DNA from: JBFKOL01 sp041628815
GTDB taxonomy: Bacteria; Bacteroidota; Bacteroidia; Chitinophagales; Saprospiraceae
Reading direction: 5' to 3'
NCBI GenBank assembly: GCA_041628815.1
Contig: JBFKOL010000015.1
Span: 1 to 28,977, forward strand
DNA: 28,977 nucleotides
The notes beneath the pieces are model-generated. The model did not search any database. It was not told the DNA's origin and saw only the letters and a program-made list of their open reading frames with translations. Below are positions 1 to 8,040 of this stretch, piece after piece. The translations under genes and the position numbers were made by a program. How positions within the stretch are numbered: position 1 is the stretch's first letter; every line of letters begins with the position of its first letter.

Positions 1-2071
1 GGTCACTGTTTTTGCTTTTTTGATGTAATATTTCCGCAAAGGCCCTACTATTGACGATAACCTCAACGGCCGCCTGGATTCTTGCCATCGGTAACATTTC
101 CCGTATGCCGCGGTCGACCTTAGTTTTTTGCTCATCAGTGGTGACAACAGACCGGATGGTAATGAGGGCTTTGTCCCAGTGTTGATTCAGCTTCAGGAGA
201 TAAGCGAGCAACAGCATCAAATCACCATTGTTTTCCCTTCCGCCCCACCAAATGTCAATTGAGTTTACTTGTTCTGGCAGTTCCTGATTGAATGAGGTGA
301 GGAGCACGTTTTTGCCGATGATGCATAGATCCCTGATTAGAGTTACAGCTTTCAATTGACCCTCCAACTCCTCGGACCAACCGAAAAGTACCGTATTCGT
401 TCTAAGGTCACCTAGACCATGGGCTTTGGATACTTCAAGTACTCCTTGGTGCAATTCCTCGACCTGGTGCACTTCGCAGAACGCGTCGAGCGCATGATCC
501 TCGAGCGCCTTTGCCATTTCGATTTCTATTTCCCTTCGATGTTCAGCACTGATCAGTTCGTTGGATTGCACGAGTTTTGCTACAGTTAAGATGCCGTGAT
601 TCTGACCGAGGTTCTCCGCAAAACGGACCAACTGAATTCGCTTATGAATATCCCTTACAAAGAGAATGATCAATGGTCTCCAGTTTCGTGGATGTATCTT
701 TCGTTTGTTCAGCTGGATCATTCCATAACGCGTAATATTCATCCAGAACCCTGCCGCCACATCGCCCCATTGTTGTTCGAGGGAGCGTGATCGCAACCAA
801 ATGTACAATGCTGCCACCAGCAATAATGCCACTATACAGGCGATAGGATTAAACAGGTACATGACCCAAATAGCTCCAGCAGCACCCAGTAGAGATATAT
901 ACCAGGGAACGCGTATCTGGGGACGATAGGACGGTTCGTTAACGAGTTGCTCGATAGCGGCACTTGAATTAATGGTGACATATAAGGTGAGGAACAAAAT
1001 GGAAACGAACTGGGCCACCGTATTCAGTTCTCCAAGGGCAACGGCAGCAAGAGCAATCAGACCGCTCACCCAGGTGGCTATAGTCGGCTGACCTGTTTTT
1101 GACAGCTTTGAAAAGTATTTTGGTGCGAGACCATCCTGCGATAGCGCCTGGAGTACACGGGGGCCTCCAAGTATACTCCCAAAGGCCGAAGAAAGAATCG
1201 CACCCCATACTGCCGGAATCACCAGGATACTGCCAAAAAGGGCCACCTCGGTCCAGGTCTTCAACCCTGCATCCGGATCTGCCAACTGTTCAAGCGACAA
1301 CAGGGCCGTTACCGACAAAATTAGAGGAATCAATAAATAGATGGCTGCCCCTGATAGTACGGCACCAAGCGTACCGCGTGGAATCGATTTACGAGGATTT
1401 CGCAGGTCACCACTCATTCCTATACCTGCGGTAAAACCCGTGACGGCTGGAAAAAAAACGGCGAAAACATACCAGAATCCTCCAGGTGCGGTACTGTACT
1501 CTGCCGTCATAATGGGAGCCCGCAGATCATTGGTGAAAACACCAATGGCCAAGGCAATAATGGACAACCCCACCAGCATCATGATGGGAATCTGTGATTT
1601 CAGAACCAGTCCCGCGCTTTTACCAGAAAGCGCCGTCACCGCGATGATGAAAACGGCTGCAAGCAATTGGATGCCATAATCCGGGACGTCAGGGACGAAG
1701 ACCAGGATGGCTTCAGACAATCCAAAACAGTAAAAGGTAACACTCAAGGTACGGCACAAATACAGCGGGATACCAATGGCACCACCCATCTCAAGACCTA
1801 GACTGCGGCTCACGAGAAAATATTCTCCCCCCACGCCGACTTGTATGTTGGTTGCAATGGCCGAGGCACTTAACCCCGTAATAAACGTAATCGAGCTGGC
1901 AATCAATACGATCACTATGGTCAGCCCCAAACCGACATTACCGACTACCCAGCCGAATCGCAGGTACATGATCAATCCCAGAATGGTCAGGATACTGGGC
2001 GTATAAACACCCAGGAATGTGCCAAATTTCTGTGGCTTCGGTGTATTGACGTTTGTTGATTTTTCGGACAT
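1..2071 (-). CDS. Cation-chloride cotransporter-like permease (SLC12/APC superfamily), 3' end outside window
   Basis: An open frame starts at ATG 2071 and runs leftward without a stop to base 1, giving at least 690 residues. The N-terminal half (about residues 15-430) is a series of hydrophobic segments. It begins with GTFLGVYTPSILTILGLIMY, typical of bacterial Na-K-Cl cotransporter-like proteins, and contains FFPAVTGFTAGIGMSGDLRNP, a conserved SLC12 stretch. The rest is a soluble C-terminal domain with NWRPLIILF and, further on, IDIWWGGRENNGDLMLLLAY, which matches the SLC12 cytoplasmic tail. The family carries out electroneutral symport of K+ and/or Na+ with Cl- across the inner membrane; ion selectivity cannot be read here. 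The distal end of the tail is missing because of the window edge. The gene follows the repressor on the same strand after 241 bp of repeat-bearing DNA. Family assignment is firm; substrate is inference. Confidence 0.88.
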   Translation of the reverse strand, partial: MSEKSTNVNTPKPQKFGTFLGVYTPSILTILGLIMYLRFGWVVGNVGLGLTIVIVLIASSITFITGLSASAIATNIQVGVGGEYFLVSRSLGLEMGGAIGIPLYLCRTLSVTFYCFGLSEAILVFVPDVPDYGIQLLAAVFIIAVTALSGKSAGLVLKSQIPIMMLVGLSIIALAIGVFTNDLRAPIMTAEYSTAPGGFWYVFAVFFPAVTGFTAGIGMSGDLRNPRKSIPRGTLGAVLSGAAIYLLIPLILSVTALLSLEQLADPDAGLKTWTEVALFGSILVIPAVWGAILSSAFGSILGGPRVLQALSQDGLAPKYFSKLSKTGQPTIATWVSGLIALAAVALGELNTVAQFVSILFLTLYVTINSSAAIEQLVNEPSYRPQIRVPWYISLLGAAGAIWVMYLFNPIACIVALLLVAALYIWLRSRSLEQQWGDVAAGFWMNITRYGMIQLNKRKIHPRNWRPLIILFVRDIHKRIQLVRFAENLGQNHGILTVAKLVQSNELISAEHRREIEIEMAKALEDHALDAFCEVHQVEELHQGVLEVSKAHGLGDLRTNTVLFGWSEELEGQLKAVTLIRDLCIIGKNVLLTSFNQELPEQVNSIDIWWGGRENNGDLMLLLAYLLKLNQHWDKALITIRSVVTTDEQKTKVDRGIREMLPMARIQAAVEVIVNSRAFAEILHQKSKNSD

Positions 2072-2171
2072 GAGTCAAAAGATAGAAGGGAATTGCTAAA
2101 TGTGGCTCATCACAGAGAAAAAAATATTGTTGTGCTAATTTTTGGAATCAGTTGCCGGCTTTCTGTAGTGA

Positions 2172-2251
2172 GATGTCAAGTTGATGAGTTGTCAGGTTGT
2201 AGGGTTTTCGGGTTATCGGGTTATCGGGTTATCGGGTTATCGGGTTGCACA
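2172..2251. repeat. Degenerate-to-perfect 8-bp tandem array
   Basis: Ten consecutive 8-base units can be laid out in register: GATGTCAA, GTTGATGA, GTTGTCAG, GTTGTAGG, GTTTTCGG, four perfect copies of GTTATCGG (2212-2243), then GTTGCACA. The array lies between the repressor and the SLC12-type transporter. It becomes more regular from left to right, as expected for a slipping microsatellite with an older decayed flank. No protein-coding role is apparent. Confidence 0.85.
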
Positions 2252-2300
2252 CCTTCACTGAAGTTTCGGCGCACAGGCACGTCGCGAATAACAAAATAAA

Positions 2301-2332
2301 ACTCCTCATTTTTCACTCCTCATTTTTCACTC
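2301..2332. repeat. 14-bp tandem duplication spanning the repressor stop codon
   Basis: The 14-mer ACTCCTCATTTTTC occurs at 2301-2314 and again at 2315-2328, followed by a further ACTC. The copy boundary falls at the 3' end of the repressor gene, whose TGA stop is read from 2315-2313. One copy encodes the last residues of the protein and the other is untranslated. Confidence 0.85.
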
Positions 2333-3005
2333 GGGAAACAAATACATTTTCCGCAAACTTGCGGGAAACGTTTTCCTTTCGGTCATTGTAGGCTATTTGT
2401 ATTGAATCATCGAATTCGCGCCTTTCTACGACCTCAATCACACTGCTCAAAGCCAGGCCAATTTGCGAAACGTATTTCAGGAAGGCAGCGGATCCGTCTT
2501 TCACCGATACAAGCCTGCAGCGTTCACCGGGATGCATCTCCGACAAAGGTACGGTTGAGACGACCCGATAATCACCATCAGATCCAGGGATGATCGAACC
2601 ATGGGGGTCCCGCTCAGGGAAACCGAGAAAACGATCGAGCTCTTCTATCAACTTGGCAGAACGGATGTGTTCCAATTGTTCAGCTACCTCGTGCACCTCT
2701 TCCCATTCGAAATTCATATGGTTATGCAAAAACGTTTCCCAGAGCCTGTGCCGCCTGACGAGGCGTATGGCAATGGTTTTTCCGGCTTCGGTGAGTTCGA
2801 GTTTGCCATACTTTTCATAGTCCACCAATCCCTTTATACGCAGTTTTTTCAACATACCATTGACAGAAGCCGGTGCGAGTCCCATATGATCAGCCAGCTG
2901 GTTGGTGCCCGCCTGGGCTTCCTGCTTTTCGATGGTGAGATAAAAAAGGGCTTTAAGGTAATCTTCTACATTTTTTGAGAGTGACTCCCCTATTTTGTTA
3001 GTCAT
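2313..3005 (-). CDS. DtxR/MntR-family metal-dependent repressor with C-terminal FeoA/SH3-like domain
   Basis: This 230-residue protein has a winged helix at about residues 10-75 (recognition helix around PASVNGMLKKL), a metal-binding and dimerisation domain at about 76-140 (ending DPHGSIIPG, as in DtxR), and a FeoA/SH3-like tail at about 147-230. By alignment with known members, the primary-site ligands would be D15, E109, E112 and H113 with H86. MntR has Asp and Glu where iron-sensing DtxR has Met10 and Cys102, so manganese sensing is inferred. K18 stands where Bacillus MntR has Glu11. H105 and E90 match the DtxR ancillary site. It is divergent from a TonB receptor and its own ATG (3005-3003) lies inside a perfect palindrome, suggesting autoregulation. 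Family is certain; the metal is inference. Confidence 0.9.
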   Translation of the reverse strand: MTNKIGESLSKNVEDYLKALFYLTIEKQEAQAGTNQLADHMGLAPASVNGMLKKLRIKGLVDYEKYGKLELTEAGKTIAIRLVRRHRLWETFLHNHMNFEWEEVHEVAEQLEHIRSAKLIEELDRFLGFPERDPHGSIIPGSDGDYRVVSTVPLSEMHPGERCRLVSVKDGSAAFLKYVSQIGLALSSVIEVVERREFDDSIQIAYNDRKENVSRKFAENVFVSRVKNEE

Positions 3006-3024
3006 GACTAACTTTTTATATTTG
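2994..3024 (+). promoter_or_regulatory. Bacteroidota-type promoter of the TonB receptor gene
   Basis: TTTG at 2994-2997 and TATATTTG at 3017-3024 are separated by exactly 19 bases. This matches the Bacteroidota sigma consensus TTTG-N19-21-TAnnTTTG. The predicted transcription start is near 3031, leaving a leader of only about 15 bases before the TTG start at 3047. Confidence 0.75.
2997..3012. promoter_or_regulatory. Perfect 16-bp palindromic operator, probably for the adjacent DtxR/MntR-type repressor
   Basis: GTTAGTCATGACTAAC equals its own reverse complement over all 16 bases. It occupies the spacer between the -33 and -7 boxes of the receptor promoter and covers the repressor's start codon (3003-3005). 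The half-site with an outer GTTAG resembles the TTAG-type half-sites of DtxR-family operators. Binding would block polymerase on the receptor side and affect the repressor's own transcript. Confidence 0.7.
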
Positions 3025-3030
3025 CATAGA

Positions 3031-3038
3031 CAAAGTTA
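3031..3038 (-). promoter_or_regulatory. Possible -7 element for the repressor gene
   Basis: Read on the minus strand the sequence is TAACTTTG, a perfect TAnnTTTG. I find no TTTG at the expected 19-21 base distance upstream, so only the -7 half is supported. If used, the repressor transcript would start near 3024 and its short leader would carry the palindrome at 2997-3012. Confidence 0.4.
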
Positions 3039-3046
3039 CGAACAAA

Positions 3047-5341
3047 TTGAAGAAAGGACTTCTCATTTGCACACTGCTGTCTTGTATTTTGACCACCGTC
3101 TTTTGCCAGACAGGCCTTATAAGAGGTACCGTCTACAGCAAAAGTGAAGTCTTGCCATTCGCCACGATTCTCATCGAACCGGGTGGCATGGGTACGACAT
3201 CAGATACCACCGGACAGTTTCAAGTCAATGGCTTGCCACCAAACAGCTATGAAATATCAGTGAGCCACGTTGGTCTTGAAACCATAAAGAAGGAGGTATA
3301 TGTCTACGAAGATGCAACGGAAGTCCTCGAATTTCACCTCGACAAGCCCTTGTTGTTGGAAGAAGTCGTAATTACAGGTACGATGAAACCTGCGTATGTG
3401 TCCGATTCACCCATCAAGGTCGACGTCATCACAGCACGCCAGCTCGAATTGTACATTCCTACCGCAGCATCATCGGTCGTGGAAGGCATACAGTTGGTCA
3501 ACGGGGTCCAGGAAGTGACAGCCTGTGGCGTATGTTTTACCAACAGCATTAGTATCAATGGATTGGCAGGTGCGTACACGGCGATTCTCATGGATGGTAC
3601 TCCCATGTATGGCAACCTTGCTTCGGTATATGGTCTCAATGGCATCCCGAGTATGATCATCGACCGGTTTGAAGTCATCAAGGGGCCCAGCAGCACGCTG
3701 TATGGCTCGGAAGCCGTGGCAGGCGTGATCAACATCATCACCAAGGATCCTGAAAAACAACCTTTATTATCGGTCGACCTGATGGGTACCACGCACAAAG
3801 AATCTTTTGGCAACATTGCTATGGCCCCAAGGCTGGGCAAAGCAAGCGGATACATCGGTTTGAATTATGCATACATCAACGATTTCGAAGACCAAAACCA
3901 AGACTACTTTGGGGACAACATCAGCCTTGACAGGTATGCCTTGTTTACGAAGTGGGAGATTGACCGCAAAAACGACCTTGACTTCAGCATTGCGGCCAAG
4001 TATTACTACGAAGACCGCAGAAACGGGGTTGAAGAATTTCTGAAAAACCGCGCTTACCGCACCTTGCGTGGCAGCGACAAGGTCTATGGCGAAAGCATTT
4101 ATACGCACCGGATGGAGATCTTCGGCACCTATGAAATTCACCGCAATCCGGACCTCAAACTGGACTTTTCGCTATCGGATCACGACCAGGACAGTTATTA
4201 CGGGAGCGATTACTACCAGGCAAATCAGCGTATTGCCTTTGCAAACCTATTGTTCAATCCCGTTCTTGGAGAACATGACATCATCTTAGGTTTGTCGTCG
4301 AGGCTGAATAGCTATGACGACAACACGGTAGCTACAGAACTGGAACGAATACCCGGTGAAATCGTTAATAATCCCGACAACCAGTTCATCCCCGGCTTAT
4401 TTGTACAAGACGAGTGGAAAGCCTCAAGCAGCCTCACGCTGTTGGCTGGCGTACGCATGGATCATTATACCGATCATGGATTCATCCTTTCTCCGCGTTT
4501 CAATATGAAAATCAAACCAGGCCCTTGGACCACGCTAAGGGCCAATTTTGGAACAGGATTTCGCACCGTACACCTTTTTACGGAGGATCATGCATTCATC
4601 ACCGGTCAAAGGGAAGTCGTAATAGCAGAAAAACTTGAGCCGGAAAGATCTGTAAATGTATCCTTGAATATCAACCACGTATTTGCCCTTTTGGGTGGGA
4701 CGGGCACCATCGATTTTGAGTCTCATTTTACGCATTTCAGCAATAAGATCATACCCGATTACGATGTGCCAGGCCAAATCCTGTACGCCAACTCACAGGG
4801 TTTCGCCCGAACCAAGGGATTTGGTTTGAATTTCAACTACAATTTTACCTTCCCACTGGGAATGTCCATTTCCTATAATCGTCAAGAAGTGACAGAAACC
4901 GACATAGACCCCTCTGGCTTCAGAATCGAGAATAAGGTCGAGTTTGCCCCTGAATGGTCGGCGCTTTTCACGACCAACTATTTCTGGAAGCCTGCAGGGC
5001 TTACAATGGCCTATACGGCAAGGTTTACCGGGAGCATGTCCTTGCCTGAAGTCTATGACCTGGATGAAGATGGTCATCCTCTTTCGACATCAAGGCCAAC
5101 CCTGAGCAAACCCTTTGCCATTCACAACATCCAGGTGTCGAGATCTTTGGGTGACCGGCTAATGCTGTATGCCGGGGCACAGAACCTGTTTAATTTCCGT
5201 CAGGAGATTTCGCCGTTGACCGGGTATAACGACCCCAATTCAGCGATCGGTTTCAGCGACCGGTTCGACACCTCGTACGCTTATGCCCCAATACACGGTT
5301 TTGAATTCTACCTCGGCTTTAAATGGGATTTGGCCCGGTGA
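3047..5341 (+). CDS. TonB-dependent outer-membrane receptor, probably for a metal (manganese inferred)
   Basis: This 764-residue protein has a signal peptide (MKKGLLICTLLSCILTTVFC, then Q21), a carboxypeptidase-regulatory-like beta domain (about 24-98), a plug domain (about 105-235, with IDRFEVIKGPSSTLYGSEAV) and a C-terminal 22-strand-type barrel. The family takes up ligands across the outer membrane using TonB-ExbBD energy. The plug carries CGVC at 160-163, unusual because periplasm-exposed receptor plugs seldom have a Cys pair. The only plausible start is TTG at 3047: no in-frame ATG lies upstream and the signal peptide begins here. The promoter is overlaid by the palindrome next to the MntR-like repressor gene, so the substrate is probably a metal or metal chelate. 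The 3' end converges with aspartate kinase 15 bases away without a visible terminator. Confidence 0.88.
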   Translation: MKKGLLICTLLSCILTTVFCQTGLIRGTVYSKSEVLPFATILIEPGGMGTTSDTTGQFQVNGLPPNSYEISVSHVGLETIKKEVYVYEDATEVLEFHLDKPLLLEEVVITGTMKPAYVSDSPIKVDVITARQLELYIPTAASSVVEGIQLVNGVQEVTACGVCFTNSISINGLAGAYTAILMDGTPMYGNLASVYGLNGIPSMIIDRFEVIKGPSSTLYGSEAVAGVINIITKDPEKQPLLSVDLMGTTHKESFGNIAMAPRLGKASGYIGLNYAYINDFEDQNQDYFGDNISLDRYALFTKWEIDRKNDLDFSIAAKYYYEDRRNGVEEFLKNRAYRTLRGSDKVYGESIYTHRMEIFGTYEIHRNPDLKLDFSLSDHDQDSYYGSDYYQANQRIAFANLLFNPVLGEHDIILGLSSRLNSYDDNTVATELERIPGEIVNNPDNQFIPGLFVQDEWKASSSLTLLAGVRMDHYTDHGFILSPRFNMKIKPGPWTTLRANFGTGFRTVHLFTEDHAFITGQREVVIAEKLEPERSVNVSLNINHVFALLGGTGTIDFESHFTHFSNKIIPDYDVPGQILYANSQGFARTKGFGLNFNYNFTFPLGMSISYNRQEVTETDIDPSGFRIENKVEFAPEWSALFTTNYFWKPAGLTMAYTARFTGSMSLPEVYDLDEDGHPLSTSRPTLSKPFAIHNIQVSRSLGDRLMLYAGAQNLFNFRQEISPLTGYNDPNSAIGFSDRFDTSYAYAPIHGFEFYLGFKWDLAR

Positions 5342-5356
5342 GCACGACAACCTCTA

Positions 5357-6691
5357 TTAGCAGTTCCTGCGTGCGTCGAGAAAAACCTCGTTCAGTTGGA
5401 CAAGCGCTTTTTCTTTGTAGATGGATTTGACGAGAACGGATAAATTGTACCGGCTTCCTCCCATCGACACCATCCTAAGGGGTATACCTTCGAGTCGAGA
5501 AAAGATATCGTGAACATATGCCGGGTCGTCGTACAGGGCATTCCCAACGATACAAATAATCGAATATCCCCCTACTGCTTCTACCTCGGCAAATGTCGAC
5601 AGCTCTTGAATGATATCTTCCAACGCTCCTGCTTCATCGATCGTTACAGATACGGCTACCTCAGATGTGGTGATCATGTCGATGGATGTCCTGTGATTTT
5701 CAAATACCTGGAATACCCTTCGAAGAAAACCATAGGCCATGAGCATCCGGTGCGAATAGATTTTGATGGCGTAGATTCCATCTTTGGCTGCTATAGCGGT
5801 GATGGCACGCTTGCTGGTATCTTTTCCTATGAGTGTTCCGGGTTTGTCTGGTTCCAAGGTATATTTAAGCCTGAGCGGCACCCCTGACTTTTCGGCAGGC
5901 AACACACAAGCCGGGTGTAAGATCTTCGCACCGAAATACGCCAGTTCGGCAGCCTCCCTGTAGGACAAGTAACGGATGGGTATGGTGCTTTTGACTATCC
6001 GGGGGTCATTGTTATGTACGCCATCGATATCTGTCCAAATTTGGATTTCGGAAGCTTCGAGAACCGCACCTAAAATGGTGGCCGTGTAGTCGCTTCCGCC
6101 TCTTTTCAGGTTGTCCACTTCCCCGTTGTGATTTCTGCAAACGTATCCTTGGGTGATCAACCACTCCTCATCGGACCGGGTTTCCAAGAATGGTAATACT
6201 TTTCTTTTAATGGTTCCTAAGGCAGGTTCGCCTTTGGCATCAATCACCATGAATTCAAGTGCTGGAATAACCCTCACCTTAATACCTAACTCTTTACATT
6301 TCAGCGCAAAAAGTCGGGTAGAAAGCAGTTCTCCCACGGCGAGTATTTCGCGAGTAGTATTTTTCTGGGTGTATACCGAAACGAGCTTTTCGAGGTTTTC
6401 AGAATGCTCTGTCAACACTTGTTGCCCACTGTTGATCATCTCCTCGTTTTCGAATAGATTTTGGACCACCTGCCCATAATGGTGTCGCAGGGAATTGACT
6501 TTTTCAAGTGCCCGGGATGGATCTGCCGCTGCAGTTTCTGCAAGATCGACAAGTGCGTTGGTGGTACCTGCCATAGCGGAAAGAACAATCAACTTTTTGC
6601 CTTCTACTTTAGAGAGGATTTCCACGACTTGTATCATGCGCTCCGCGTTGCCCACGGATGTTCCACCAAACTTGATTACTTTGATTTCCAT
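5357..6691 (-). CDS. lysC: Monofunctional aspartate kinase
   Basis: It catalyses ATP-dependent phosphorylation of L-aspartate, the first step to lysine, threonine, methionine and diaminopimelate. The 444-residue protein opens with KFGGTSVG (7-14), the aspartokinase nucleotide/phosphate loop, and has KRGGSDYTATILG in the kinase domain. Two ACT-type regulatory segments follow at the C-terminus (around FENHRTSIDMITTSEVAVSV and the stretch ending MVSMGGSRYNLSVLV), so feedback control by an end-product amino acid is expected, though which one cannot be told. No homoserine dehydrogenase domain is fused, and the length is normal for the monofunctional form. It sits 42 bases downstream of the Nudix gene on the same strand and is probably cotranscribed. 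Confidence 0.93.
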   Translation of the reverse strand: MEIKVIKFGGTSVGNAERMIQVVEILSKVEGKKLIVLSAMAGTTNALVDLAETAAADPSRALEKVNSLRHHYGQVVQNLFENEEMINSGQQVLTEHSENLEKLVSVYTQKNTTREILAVGELLSTRLFALKCKELGIKVRVIPALEFMVIDAKGEPALGTIKRKVLPFLETRSDEEWLITQGYVCRNHNGEVDNLKRGGSDYTATILGAVLEASEIQIWTDIDGVHNNDPRIVKSTIPIRYLSYREAAELAYFGAKILHPACVLPAEKSGVPLRLKYTLEPDKPGTLIGKDTSKRAITAIAAKDGIYAIKIYSHRMLMAYGFLRRVFQVFENHRTSIDMITTSEVAVSVTIDEAGALEDIIQELSTFAEVEAVGGYSIICIVGNALYDDPAYVHDIFSRLEGIPLRMVSMGGSRYNLSVLVKSIYKEKALVQLNEVFLDARRNC

Positions 6692-6733
6692 GTCATGTTC
6701 AATTGAAAGGCCCTGAAGGATTTCGCGCCCGGG

Positions 6734-7378
6734 TCAAGGTATATTTTTTACCATTGTAAAATAATCTCTGATGACCTGTGAGATGTTTTTGAAAATAGGT
6801 TGCAGGCCGTACATATTCCGGTCCAGCCCTTTCAGCCATACTACTTTTTCAATTCCTTCGCTTTTTTGTGGTTTGACCGTGTCGGTAGTCGTATACATGG
6901 CGTACCAATACACGGGCTTGAGGATGCGTTTACCTTTACTTCGGCCATAGATGTGGTAGGTGGTATTCAGCTTGGAAATGATGCGCACAAACTGGACACC
7001 TGTTTCTTTCATTACCTCGCGGACGGCAGCCTGTTTTTTCGTTTCGTTGGGATCTATTTTACCTTTGGGCAGATCCCAGAAACCTCTGCGGAAAATCAAC
7101 AGGGTTTCGCCCTTTCTGTTAATCAGCAGACCCCCGGCGGCAGGCACGATTTCAAACAATGAAAAGAAGTCTTTCTTTAGCTGTTTCACGTTGTGTGTAA
7201 GGATGTAAACGCGCGTGAGCTCTCTATTTTTATCCAGTTTATCCAGTACCGTCAGCAGAGTTGCCGGTTTCCCCGTATACGGCAGGACAAGTGTCGATCC
7301 TTTCTTTTCATGAATATATACATCCCATGCATGATGCATCAGACATATTAGTTTTTCATTATGGTATATTTTGTACAT
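6734..7378 (-). CDS. Nudix hydrolase with a non-canonical Nudix box
   Basis: This 214-residue protein starts at ATG 7378; a TTG two codons upstream is possible but less likely. Residues 1-80 form an N-terminal region that I do not recognise. The Nudix domain begins about residue 82 (GGLLINRKGETLL). The box is G106-x5-E112-x7-REVMKETGV, ending at V128. The consensus REUxEExGU has Glu where this protein has K124, so one of the three usual metal-binding glutamates (MutT Glu56 position) is replaced, while E121 and E125 remain. Nudix enzymes hydrolyse nucleoside diphosphates linked to another group; the substrate cannot be inferred. It is divergent from pyrE with 23 bases between start codons and upstream of lysC on the same strand. 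Confidence 0.85.
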   Translation of the reverse strand: MYKIYHNEKLICLMHHAWDVYIHEKKGSTLVLPYTGKPATLLTVLDKLDKNRELTRVYILTHNVKQLKKDFFSLFEIVPAAGGLLINRKGETLLIFRRGFWDLPKGKIDPNETKKQAAVREVMKETGVQFVRIISKLNTTYHIYGRSKGKRILKPVYWYAMYTTTDTVKPQKSEGIEKVVWLKGLDRNMYGLQPIFKNISQVIRDYFTMVKNIP

Positions 7379-7401
7379 TCGCAAGCCGATAGCTGGAGTT
7401 T

Positions 7402-8040
7402 ATGTTGACAGACATTCAGGTGGTAGAAAAACTTTTGCAAATAAATGCAATCCGCCTTGATCCGCAAAATCCATTTCGTTGGGCTTCAGGCCTCCGTTCA
7501 CCCATCTACTGTGATAATCGCAGGATTTTATCATATCCCAAAATAAGGAAGGACGTCATACTGGCTATGACAGAGGGGAGCAAACGGTTTTTACCCTTTG
7601 ATAAAGTAGCGGGAGTGGCCACTGCGGGAATTCCTCACGGTGCTATGATGGCGGACGCCTTGGACCTGCCTTTCATGTACGTTCGGTCATCGCCCAAAAA
7701 ACACGGCACGAGAAGTCAAATTGAGGGAGTGCTAGAGCCCGGAGAACGATGTGTGGTTGTTGAAGACTTGATCTCTACGGGAAAGAGCAGCCTTGAAGCG
7801 GTTCAGGTTCTGCGCAGTGCAGGTGCTGAAATTGCAGGTGTTGTGGCGATCTTTTCCTATGAATTCGACGAAGCTATTGAGCGCTTTGCCGTAGCCAATT
7901 GTCCATTTTACACTCTATCCAACTATTCTGCATTGCTTAATGCCGTCCAGGCTTCTGGCTATCTCAGTGAATCAGAAATTCAATCACTGCGCGAGTGGAG
8001 GAAAGATCCACGGGCGTGGAGCAATAAATACGAAATATGA
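7402..8040 (+). CDS. pyrE: Orotate phosphoribosyltransferase
   Basis: It transfers ribose-5-phosphate from PRPP to orotate to give OMP in pyrimidine synthesis. The 212-residue length is normal. Family signatures visible are FRWASGLRSPIYCDNR (25-40), KVAGVATAGIPHGA (68-81), the catalytic-loop region VRSSPKKHGTRSQIEG (94-109) and the PRPP-binding motif VVVEDLISTGKSS (118-130). The gene overlaps the M42 peptidase by four bases (ATGA at 8037-8040), indicating translational coupling. A near-match to the Bacteroidota -7 box, TATATTTTG with one extra base, lies at 7365-7373 inside the divergent Nudix coding region; with no good -33 it is only a weak promoter candidate. Confidence 0.95.
   Translation: MLTDIQVVEKLLQINAIRLDPQNPFRWASGLRSPIYCDNRRILSYPKIRKDVILAMTEGSKRFLPFDKVAGVATAGIPHGAMMADALDLPFMYVRSSPKKHGTRSQIEGVLEPGERCVVVEDLISTGKSSLEAVQVLRSAGAEIAGVVAIFSYEFDEAIERFAVANCPFYTLSNYSALLNAVQASGYLSESEIQSLREWRKDPRAWSNKYEI

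Noticed and set aside
2076..2084. Minus-strand TATCTTTTG as a promoter for the SLC12-type gene
   Set aside because: It has one extra base compared with TAnnTTTG, no TTTG partner upstream, and would start transcription at the start codon.
2093..2299. Plus-strand reading frame of 68 codons with LSGYR/LSGC-like repeats
   Set aside because: It is the translation of the 8-mer repeat array. It has no plausible domain and no start context.
2601..2978. Plus-strand reading frame of 125 codons opposite the repressor
   Set aside because: Antisense to a clear DtxR-family gene; no recognisable protein features.
3334..3855. Minus-strand reading frame of 173 codons inside the TonB receptor
   Set aside because: Antisense shadow of the conserved plug and barrel coding sequence.
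5341..5357. Shared terminator between the TonB receptor and lysC
   Set aside because: The 15-bp convergent gap has no inverted repeat or T-run.
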